Shown here one piece after another: positions 8,482-16,447 of a DNA stretch of 64,000 nucleotides. Under the pieces are notes generated by a model. That model saw nothing but the letters and a program-made list of their open reading frames with translations. It was not told where the DNA came from and searched no databases. The DNA comes from an uncultured Lachnospiraceae bacterium (GTDB lineage: Bacteria; Bacillota; Clostridia; Lachnospirales; Lachnospiraceae), in assembly GCA_944381505.1 (NCBI GenBank), contig CALWLK010000011.1, positions 40,245-104,244 of the forward strand. Reading direction: 5' to 3'. Position 1 is the stretch's first letter, and every line of letters begins with the position of its first letter. A program made the position numbers and the translations under genes.

Positions 8482-8531
8482 CTTACATTCCGGTCCCTGT
8501 CTGTTTTTATCCTTCTTATCCTGTCCCCGTA

Positions 8532-10064
8532 TTAATAATCATAGTCGGGGTTTCCATAGTCGTCATGGGTACTGTCATACTCATCGGCCTCCAAGCCCAC
8601 CAAAAAGGACTCCTGGATCAAACGATCTCTTTCTTCCTCTCTCCTCTTTTCCTCAAAATCATCATAGGAGCTTTCCATATCGCCATCATCTGTAGAAAAG
8701 ACCTCATCCTTTGCAGCTGCATGCTCCTCTCTTCGAGGCTTCGGGGCATTCAGCTCATCGAGGAAGTTTTTAAGCTCGTTCTCCCTGCCGCATTCCTTGT
8801 ACCACTTTATGGCCTCCTCGTAATCCTTCTCCACTCCATCGCCAAATCTGTACTTCCGTGCGATCTCATACTGAGACTGTTCATCTCCCTGCTCTGCTGC
8901 AAGCTTGAACCAATAAAAGGCCTTCCGGGGATCCTTTTCTATCCCTTTTCCCTCATTATAGGCCATGCCCAAAAGGTTCTGTGCGGACTTATCCCCCTGC
9001 TCTGCAGCCTTTTGATACCAGTATAACGCCGTCCTCTCATCCTTTGGCACTCCGTCTCCATAGGAATAACACACGCCCAATTTAAACTGCGCATCGGTAT
9101 CTCCCTGCTTTGCAGCCTCTAAATACCACCTCGCCGCCTCAACCGGATCTTTATCTGTGCCCTCTCCGTTCTCGTACATCTTTGCCGCCTTGCACTGTGC
9201 CTCAATATCTCCCTGCTCGGCGGCTTTGGTATACCAATACAGCGCGTCTTTAAAGCTTCTTTTTACATCACGCCCATAATAGTATATTACGCCAAGATTA
9301 TATTGAGAGTCTATATCGCCTTCTTCCGCCGCTTTCCGGTAAATCCCTATGAGATTTTGCCGTGCCTTGTTATTTCCGCCCTCAATAGCCTTTCTGTACC
9401 AATATCTTGCCTCTTTAAAGTCCTGTTCTACTCCCTCTCCGTATTCATACATTATCCCCAGATTATTTTGGGCCATAGCGTCACCTTTATCCGCCGCCTT
9501 TTTATACCAGTAGATCGCCTCTCTGTAATCCCTGTATTCGCTCTCTCTGTCCGAGAGAAGATAGCCCAATTCAAACCAAGCGTCCGGGTTTCCGCTTTCA
9601 GCGGCTTTACGATACCAATACAGAGCCGCTTCCGGATTTTTTTCCGTGCCGGCTCCCTCTCTGTAGTCCCAAGCAAGATTATATTGAGCAACGCTGTTGC
9701 CGGCCTCCGCAGCTTTGCGATACCATTTATGCGCCTCCGGAATGTTCTTCTCTGTTCCCAATCCCTTGCCGTAAAGGGCTCCTAAATTACATTTGGCATA
9801 AATGCTTCCTTCACCCGCCGCCCGCAGATACCAATACAGAGCTTTTTCATAATTTTGCTCTATACCGCATTGTCCTGTCTCATAGCAGCGTCCAAGGCTG
9901 AACATAGCCTCGGCATGTCCGTTTTCGGCGGCTTTCATATACCATTTTGCCGCCTCCTCCGGATTTTCTTCTACTTCTTTGCCCTCTCTGTACATTTGTG
10001 CAAGTTCATACTGCGCATCAGCTTCTCCCATCTCAGCGAGATGTCTGTATATATCTGTCTCCAT
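8532..10064 (-). CDS. Sel1-repeat (TPR-like) cytoplasmic protein
   Basis: 510 residues made almost wholly of about eleven Sel1-like repeats of 36 residues (pattern A-x-YxLGxxYxxGxGxxxDxxxAxxWYxKAAExG), for example AQNNLGIMYEYGEGVEQD and AQFKLGVCYSYGDGVPKD. One repeat near residue 235 is shortened. There is no signal peptide or membrane span, so it acts inside the cell as a protein-protein scaffold; Sel1 proteins often serve signalling or secretion partners. The last 70 residues are acidic and lack repeats (ending DDYGNPDYDY). It starts 23 bases after the broken M16C peptidase gene on the same strand, so the two were probably one operon. AAGGGGGA precedes the start. Confidence 0.9.
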   Translation of the reverse strand: METDIYRHLAEMGEADAQYELAQMYREGKEVEENPEEAAKWYMKAAENGHAEAMFSLGRCYETGQCGIEQNYEKALYWYLRAAGEGSIYAKCNLGALYGKGLGTEKNIPEAHKWYRKAAEAGNSVAQYNLAWDYREGAGTEKNPEAALYWYRKAAESGNPDAWFELGYLLSDRESEYRDYREAIYWYKKAADKGDAMAQNNLGIMYEYGEGVEQDFKEARYWYRKAIEGGNNKARQNLIGIYRKAAEEGDIDSQYNLGVIYYYGRDVKRSFKDALYWYTKAAEQGDIEAQCKAAKMYENGEGTDKDPVEAARWYLEAAKQGDTDAQFKLGVCYSYGDGVPKDERTALYWYQKAAEQGDKSAQNLLGMAYNEGKGIEKDPRKAFYWFKLAAEQGDEQSQYEIARKYRFGDGVEKDYEEAIKWYKECGRENELKNFLDELNAPKPRREEHAAAKDEVFSTDDGDMESSYDDFEEKRREEERDRLIQESFLVGLEADEYDSTHDDYGNPDYDY

Positions 10065-10087
10065 AAATCGTCCCCCTTATATACTAT

Positions 10088-13064
10088 TTATTGAGTCTCG
10101 GCTCTGTATGATATCACTTTATCGTAGCCCGAGGCGTCCGCCTCCGGCACATCGGCATTTCCCACAGTGCATATTCCCGCCGAGGCTGTTATGCGGCCAA
10201 GCCACTCCGTCGCGGCCTCCTTGTCCTCAAGGTCCGCGTTCTTGATGTCGTTAATGAGCTCCACAGCCTTCCCTGCGTCATAGCCTGTGATCTCTTTATC
10301 TATGGCGTCAATTGGCTTTTTGAGAACTCCCGACACCTCCCCCACATATCCTATGGAGTTAAGTATATATCCGTCAAAGTTCTCCTCGGGTATGTCTGTG
10401 TTTTTCAGCGTCTCGCCTATATTTTCAATAAGATCCACAGTCTCTGAGGCGTAGGGGTCGCTGTAGCTGTACAAGGCCATATACCCCGTGTAGGCATTGA
10501 CATTTGATCCTGCGGAGTAAGCTCCGTTTTGGAACCTCACTACAGGGATGAGATAAAGATCCGACATTGCCGTGATGAAGGGGATATATCTGCCCTTTGT
10601 GTCATCGTCGGTCATCATGTCTCCGTAGAGTACGGTATATTGATCGGGGCTTTCTATCTCCACTCCCATTTTATGAAGCTTCTCGGGAAATACGAGCTCC
10701 GCCCTCTCGCCGCTCCCCTCGGGAAGCTCTGAGAGCATCTCCTTTGCCGTTTCCTTTATATCCTCCAAGCTCTCCTCCGGGCCTGCCAAGGCAAATATAA
10801 GCTTATCCTTTGTGAGAAGCTTTTCTCTCACCTCGGAAAGTCTCTCGGAAAGCCCCTCCCCGTATCCTGGTTCGCCGGTCAATCCCTTGCTCACCTCCTC
10901 GAGGAAGAGATAAAAGTCCTGTCCCTCATAAAGCATCCTGTATGCCAGATTGTCATTTATGTATTGTCCCGACAGATATTGGGCAAGTGTGAAGGGGTCC
11001 GAAGTCCTTGAAAGGTCATAGTTTGCCTTCTCGCGGTCCACTATCTCCCCTATCTTCTCGGAATCAGTCACATCACTGTTCTTAAGCATGTCCAAAAGGA
11101 TAGAGAGCCCTGTCTCGCTGTCCTCAACAAGGCCTGTCCATGTAAGCCTCAGCATAGGCACGGCCTCATCACTGCCCTCCTTGTGAGCGCAGACAAGGTT
11201 GAAGGAGAGGTCTCCCAAGTACTCTGTGCAGAGATTTCCTATCTCCTCCTCGGAATAGTTTCCTGTGCGGACCATTCCCGTTATCAGCTCATAGAGCTTT
11301 AAATATAAGAGGTCCTCGTTGTCAAGGCTCTCCGCATTTAAGTAAAGCACGTTTCTCGCTATGCTCTCCACCTATGCAGGAGCCGTATAGAAGGTGATGC
11401 CCTCCTCCTCGCTAAGCTCGTAATCATCGTATACCTCGGCATCCGCGATTTGGGAAGGGTCAATTACAAAGTCGTTGTTTGAATCATGGAGCGCATTCCA
11501 CTCATTAAACTCATCGGTCTCGGCTATGAGCTCCTCTATCTCCTCCCCGCTCATTCCCGCCTTCATATCACGGAGATATTGCTCTCTCTCCTCTATATAC
11601 TCCTCCGCAAGCCCGGGCGTAGGTACGGTGGTCACAAGAGCGCTTCTTGAAGGCGTAAGCGCCTCCTTCGCAATATTTTTATGATAGTCTGATCTCTTAC
11701 CTGATAGTTCGAGATCTCTGTCTGCTTCAAAACGGAATCAAGCATATCCTTTTCAACTCCGTCCTCGGACATCTCTTTGAGGGTCTTATCTATGGACGAC
11801 TTAAAAGCTGACGCCTGCTCCTTATCGGCATTATAAATGCTGAAGACAATCGAGGGCTTCATGGCGGTTATATTGAGCCACACATCCCCCGGATTATTTA
11901 TCCCTGCCTCACGAAGATTTCTGATATACGGAGAATTCTCCTGATTAAGAACTTTGGAGAGAAGGTCCCAATATGTCAATTCCTCAAAATCAAGGTCATT
12001 GAGGCTCACGGCATAATTTATAACGGAAGCGTTCTCTGCGGTGTCGCCCTCAAAGGCGGGACAGGGGACCACAGTCTCCACATAGCCGTCCTCCGTCTCC
12101 TGTGAGAAATACTCGGAGAGATCCGTCCCGTTATTTTCAGCCTTTGAAAGATACTCGCTGTCCAAAAACTCCATCATTCCCGGGAAATCCATATCTCCGT
12201 AGAGGAGTATAAGGCTGTTGTCGAAATGATAGCATCTCTCGTAGGTGGCGAGAGTGTTTTCATAATTCAGATCCTTATAGTTCATGTGAGCACGGCCTAT
12301 GAGGTTTGAGGCGTACTCCCCGGGATACAGAGCGTCAGAGATATTGTTAAGCGCCTCATTAGTCACATTCGTGAGAAAACTGAAGTCCTCCGAATAAACA
12401 GTGCCTGTCATGGTTATGGGCGCCTCAGGATCCGTAAGCTCATACCTCAAGGCCTCCCTCTTAAAGAAATTCTCGTTTGTGAGTATATAAGGAGCCACCA
12501 TGCAGCTCATATAGGCATCCATAAGGAGCTTAAGCTGTTCCTCGCTCTTTGAACTCAAGGGATAGCCTGTAAAGATGTCATAGGTAAAAGCGTTTATGAA
12601 GGTATTGTAGCTCTTGTTCGCCAGATCGAAAAACAGGTCCTTAGAGGGATATTTCTCCGATGAGGCGATTATGGCATGCTCAAAGACATGGTTCGTGTCA
12701 GTCTCGTCCACCACAGGCGTCCTGAAAAATATGCCGAAGGCAAGCTCCTCATCGTCGTTATCTATGCACACAAGCTTTGCCCCGCTCTTTTCATGGTTAT
12801 AGGTATATATATCCGATTGGAGTATTCCGCTCTTTGAAGAAGACTCCAAGGTATAGCCTGAGACCTCGGGGGCCTCGGCTATGCTTTCGGCCTCCTCCTC
12901 GGCTTCTTCCTCTGGCTCCTGCCCCGCGGAAGTTTCGAGCTCTCCCGCCTCTGCAGATGTCTCTTCGTTTACAACATCATTCCCCAAGCCTCCGGTTCCG
13001 CAGCCCGAGACAGCCATAGAGGCCGCCAAAAGCAGGGCCAAAAGCTTTGAAATCTTTTTTTCAT
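10088..13064 (-). pseudogene. M16C-type zinc metalloprotease lipoprotein, broken by frameshifts and a nonsense codon
   Basis: Three consecutive open pieces (13083-11632, 11635-11372, 11371-10088) add up to one roughly 970-residue presequence-protease/insulinase-like (M16C) enzyme. The inverted zinc motif HVFEH lies in DTNHVFEHAIIASSEKY of the first piece. Breaks seen: (1) ATG 13064 follows GGAGGAGG but is followed by seven A; eight A would give MKKKISKLLALLL and the lipobox AVSGCG, whereas seven puts that signal out of frame; (2) one base is missing near 11693, after which the reading resumes as SDYHKNIAKEALTPSRS; (3) an in-frame TAG at 11374-11372, after which the same frame continues for 427 residues. 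The coding sense is otherwise intact, so decay is recent or partly artefactual. A TTG start at 13083 could bypass break 1 but lacks a ribosome site. Confidence 0.75.
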
Positions 13065-13162
13065 GATCTATACCTCCTCCCAAATGTGCAGACTATATTT
13101 CTCGTCTTTCACCTCTATGATTATATGATATAAAATTATGCGTAATCCGACAATAACAATCA

Positions 13163-14437
13163 CTAAATTAACCAAACCGGCACATACCAGTTCCTTTCAT
13201 TTACGGGCAATAAGTCATTTGCCATGCAAACCACGCTTCCCGGCCCGATTTCTACCTTTAGAGGTTCAGGCCCACCAATGGATTCTGCACGGGTCACAGG
13301 CTTTAAAACATCGAAATTCTTGATTGCGGTCTTTCCCGGGGATGCCGCTTTCTTGATCTCAATCGGAAAAAGTACACCATTTTGGTAAAGCAGCAGATCA
13401 ATTTCTTTTTGGTCCTTATCCCTGTAGTAAAAAACAGGAGGCTCCTTCCCCGCGTTCAAATAGCTCTTATAGATTTCTGAAAACACATAGCTCTCAAAGA
13501 AGGCTCCGGACATGGCTCCTTTTTCCAGTGCTTCGGGATTCCCCCATCTTAAGAGATAAGCGGCCAAGCCTGTATCCAAAAAATGAAGAAGCGGCATTTT
13601 TACAACTCGTTTCAGTGCGTTGTTATGATATGGCTGCACCAAAGTAATAATATGTGAGGACACTAAAATAGAGAGCCATTTCTTTGCCGTTGGCGATGAC
13701 ACTCCAGCCATGTTTGCCAGTTCCTCATAGATCACAGGCTTTGAAGTATGGGCGGCAACGATCGTCATAAAATTATAAAACTGCATTTCATCAGCTACCT
13801 GTGCAAGATCACGAATGTCGCGTTGCAGATATGTATCTACATAAGAGCGGTAATATGTCTCCCAATCAATGTTTTCATCCGCATACAGCTCCGGCATGGA
13901 CCCTTTGAAAATTCTGTTGTAGATTTCATTTAAGCCATGGGAAGTCCTCACCGACAAGCGCCTCATTAAATATTCCGGATCCGTCCGGAACGGTTCACTT
14001 GGTTCCTGATAAATTTCCGCATCAGACAGGCCTAATAAATTTACAATTCCGACTCGTCCGGCCAGACTTTCACTGACGTTATTCATAAGTCTGAAAACCT
14101 GCGATCCTGTGATCCAGAAGTCGCCTTTTTTCTTGGAGCGATCCACACTCATTTTAATATAAGGCAGCAATTCTGTTGCGTATTGAATCTCGTCAATCAG
14201 CACGGGAGGGGAATATCTCTGCAAAAATAATGCAGGGTCATGTTTAGCCAAATACCTCACATCGGGATCATCCAATGTCACATACTTCCGCACCATTCCC
14301 TTGCTTTTCTGCACTTCTGCCAGTTTTTGTAAAAGGGTCGTTTTTCCCACCTGCCTGGGGCCTGTCACTAACAGCACAGGAAACATTTCAGAAAGCCGCA
14401 AAATAGTATCTTCTGCAGCCCGCTTAATATATGTCAT
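13163..14437 (-). CDS. AAA-14 ATPase with C-terminal DUF4143 (archaeal-type ATPase-like)
   Basis: 424 residues. The N-terminal AAA domain has Walker A GPRQVGKTT (residues 26-34), Walker B PVLIDEIQ (about 77-84) and sensor FWITGSQ. The C-terminal half is the DUF4143 nuclease-like region with a winged helix (about 205-260) and a PD-(D/E)xK-like stretch EIDLLLYQNGVLFPIEIKKA. These ATPases are common, often horizontally moved, and their cellular role is unclear. The gene stands alone between the broken M16C gene and a terminator at 14551-14603, and its A+T content looks higher than that of its neighbours. Start ATG follows GGAAGGGAGAG. Length matches the family, so it appears intact. Confidence 0.88.
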   Translation of the reverse strand: MTYIKRAAEDTILRLSEMFPVLLVTGPRQVGKTTLLQKLAEVQKSKGMVRKYVTLDDPDVRYLAKHDPALFLQRYSPPVLIDEIQYATELLPYIKMSVDRSKKKGDFWITGSQVFRLMNNVSESLAGRVGIVNLLGLSDAEIYQEPSEPFRTDPEYLMRRLSVRTSHGLNEIYNRIFKGSMPELYADENIDWETYYRSYVDTYLQRDIRDLAQVADEMQFYNFMTIVAAHTSKPVIYEELANMAGVSSPTAKKWLSILVSSHIITLVQPYHNNALKRVVKMPLLHFLDTGLAAYLLRWGNPEALEKGAMSGAFFESYVFSEIYKSYLNAGKEPPVFYYRDKDQKEIDLLLYQNGVLFPIEIKKAASPGKTAIKNFDVLKPVTRAESIGGPEPLKVEIGPGSVVCMANDLLPVNERNWYVPVWLI

Positions 14438-14550
14438 GTCGTTCTCTCCCTTCCAATTTCACTATGGGCAATTAACAAATATCCGGCAATTCTAAACTAT
14501 AATTTTATAATAGCCGGGCTTCTTTCAATTGTCAACAAAAGTCCGAAAAA

Positions 14551-14603
14551 AACAGCACTCCTTATTCCGGTCATGATCTGCCACGAACGGTGAGAGTGCT
14601 GTT
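14551..14603 (-). terminator. Terminator downstream of the small wall-binding protein
   Basis: Ten-base perfect inverted arms AACAGCACTC (14551-14560) and GAGTGCTGTT (14594-14603) around a 33-base loop. On the minus strand it is followed by seven T and lies about 90 bases after the gene ending at 14696. The loop is long for a classic terminator, and T runs on both sides make it possibly bidirectional. Confidence 0.6.
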
Positions 14604-14695
14604 TTTATCCTTATATTCTATAATCTTTTAATCTTCTGAAGTCTTTTTCCGGTTAGCTTTGCAAATGCTTATTTGAGTTTTGCATTCCGGTATCT

Positions 14696-15364
14696 TTACT
14701 GAATCTTTTCACATCTGATAATTATATCTGAATCAGTGGGAGATTCACCTTTAAGCATTCCGTCTTCTATCTCCACATCCCAGTCTATCCAAACGTAAAG
14801 TCCTGCGGGAGAGTCAAGCCAAGAGTCTCCCTCTAAACGATAGGAATTTGATCCTGTCTTAGTCACCCTTGCCAAATAGCTCCCTTCTTTTGTATTATTT
14901 CTTCCTTCAAGACTGTAGAATTTTACAGTTGCCCAGAGCTCCCCAAAATCCTCATATATCTCAACGTCGATTCCTGACTGTCCTTGACTGGGAGTATAGT
15001 ATCCTCTGTAAATGCCTATAACGCTGTCCTGCTGCTGATTGCTTCCACCCTTATCTACGGCTGTTCCCGTCACGTCTTTTGTCTGAACCACTCCGTTCTC
15101 CACCCAAGCTCCGCTTGCATCCACTGTAAATCCATCGGGGGTCGTGGTGTTTTCCGCCATATAGCCGTACTGGTCAAAGTAATAGCACTCGGCTGTACCG
15201 TCATTGTTTCCGTCGATCCACTGCCATGAGCTTGCGGGCCAAGTGCCGTTTCCGTAATCATACCACCAACCTGTGGCGTTTTGCATCCACTGTCCTGCAA
15301 AGGCAGTGATGCCCATAGCTGCGGTCATGACCGCTGTCGTAAGTAACAATCTTGTTTTCTTCAT
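14696..15364 (-). CDS. Secreted small wall-binding protein with unique C-terminal domain
   Basis: 222 residues: signal peptide 1-23 (cut at TAFAG), then aromatic/Gly wall-binding motifs (WMQNATGWWYDYGNGTW, SWQWIDGNNDG, CYYFDQYGYMAENTTTPDG; residues 25-95), a short linker, and a ~110-residue C-terminal beta-rich domain starting at DSVIGIYRGYY that I do not recognise. The N-terminal 100 residues are nearly the same as those of the next gene (15511-16255), so the two arose by duplication with exchange of the C-terminal domain. It is probably displayed on the wall by the repeats. AGGAGG lies before the ATG. No ECF-type block is seen in its own upstream region. Confidence 0.85.
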   Translation of the reverse strand: MKKTRLLLTTAVMTAAMGITAFAGQWMQNATGWWYDYGNGTWPASSWQWIDGNNDGTAECYYFDQYGYMAENTTTPDGFTVDASGAWVENGVVQTKDVTGTAVDKGGSNQQQDSVIGIYRGYYTPSQGQSGIDVEIYEDFGELWATVKFYSLEGRNNTKEGSYLARVTKTGSNSYRLEGDSWLDSPAGLYVWIDWDVEIEDGMLKGESPTDSDIIIRCEKIQ

Positions 15365-15510
15365 CTTAAGATCCTCCTGAATTTGTTTTAATTCTATTTA
15401 AATATGCCCTTCTTTTGAATGCATATTAATATATGTTTAAAACGGCAACGCAGGATATTAAGATAACGGTAAGTCGAGTGCTTATTATCAAACCCTATTA
15501 TATGTCTCTT

Positions 15511-16255
15511 TTATCTGAACTGAGCGTTCTTCATGAGAAGGTCACAGGTATAACTGTTACCTTCATTGCAAAGCCAGAAAAGCTTTACATATTGCTGGCC
15601 TGATATATCCACTGTGATGTCCTTGGGAGAAGTCTTGTAGTTGAAGTCGTAGTAGTCAAGGAGAGCATCATCATCTCCGTATATCTCCAACGTATATTCA
15701 CCCTTCTCATAAAAATCCTGAGCAGGAGCTGCTGTCATAGAAAGCGTATTGTACTGTCCTCCCACATAAAACTCCGCATAAGCATTCATTGCATCCAGCC
15801 TCAACACATCTCCCCAGAGAGCATTTTGACTTGTGCGCTGATTTTCCCTATGATAAAAAGCATAATCCGCAACCGGATCCATATCCGACAAATTCACAGG
15901 ATCCACATTGCTTACCTGCGCATTGTTATTGTTTCCACCGTTATCTGCTGCTGTTCCCGTCACGCTTCTTGTCTGTACTGCGCCGTTTACCGTCCAAGCT
16001 CCGCTTGCATCCACCGTATAGCCGTCAGGCGTAGTGGTGTTTGCCGCCATATAGCCGTACTGGTCAAAGTAATAGCACTCCGCTATGCCGTCGCCATTAC
16101 CGTCGATCCACTGCCATGAGTTTGCAGGCCAAGTGCCGTTTCCGTAATCATACCACCAGCCTGTGGCGTTTTGCATCCACTGCCCCCCCCCATGCGGTGA
16201 AAGCCATGGCTGCTGTGGCCAATGCTGTCGCTACAAATAAATTAGTTTTTTTCAT
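15511..16255 (-). CDS. Secreted small wall-binding protein, frame broken at a G9 tract (possible phase variation)
   Basis: The natural start is ATG 16255-16253 with AGGAGG upstream, giving a clear signal peptide (MKKTNLFVATALATAAMAFTA). The frame then meets nine G (16191-16183 on the minus strand) and shifts; with eight G it would join QWMQNATGWWYDYG of the open frame that continues to 15511. As written, only a signal-less internal start near 16176 is open. The mature part has the same wall-binding motifs as the 14696 gene, then a ~120-residue C-terminal domain (from DPVNLSDMDPV) of unknown fold. It lies behind the ECF-type promoter at 16377-16404. A slippery G tract right after a signal sequence in a surface protein is the classic layout of phase-variable genes; sequencing error is the alternative. 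Confidence 0.7.
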
Positions 16256-16376
16256 TTTTCATTCCTCCTGAAATTTATATATGATTTTATTTATCAACAA
16301 TTTTTTCCTGTTTCCCCGAAGTTATCGACCTGTCCTCGATCTCTCCGGATATATCTTTTTCCTCCTCTCTGTACTT

Positions 16377-16404
16377 AAGACGACTGAGGGAGGGGAAAGG
16401 TTTT
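16377..16404 (-). promoter_or_regulatory. ECF-type promoter, site 2 (wall-binding protein)
   Basis: Minus strand AAAACCT (16404-16398), 15 bases, CGTCTT (16382-16377), preceded by an A/T tract. It lies between the end of the sigma-fusion gene and the start at 16255, giving a leader of about 115 bases. Confidence 0.7.
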
Positions 16405-16447
16405 ATATTTTCAAAAAAATTTTTATTTTTTTTCAGCGAGACATCTG

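Noticed and set aside
9300-9800. Direct repeats as a CRISPR array in the Sel1 gene
   Set aside because: The period is about 108 bases, in frame with 36-residue Sel1 repeats, without unique spacers of 30-40 bases.
11372-11635. Separate 87-residue gene
   Set aside because: It is the middle part of the M16C peptidase: it continues the frame after the one-base loss and ends at the TAG, after which the same frame goes on.
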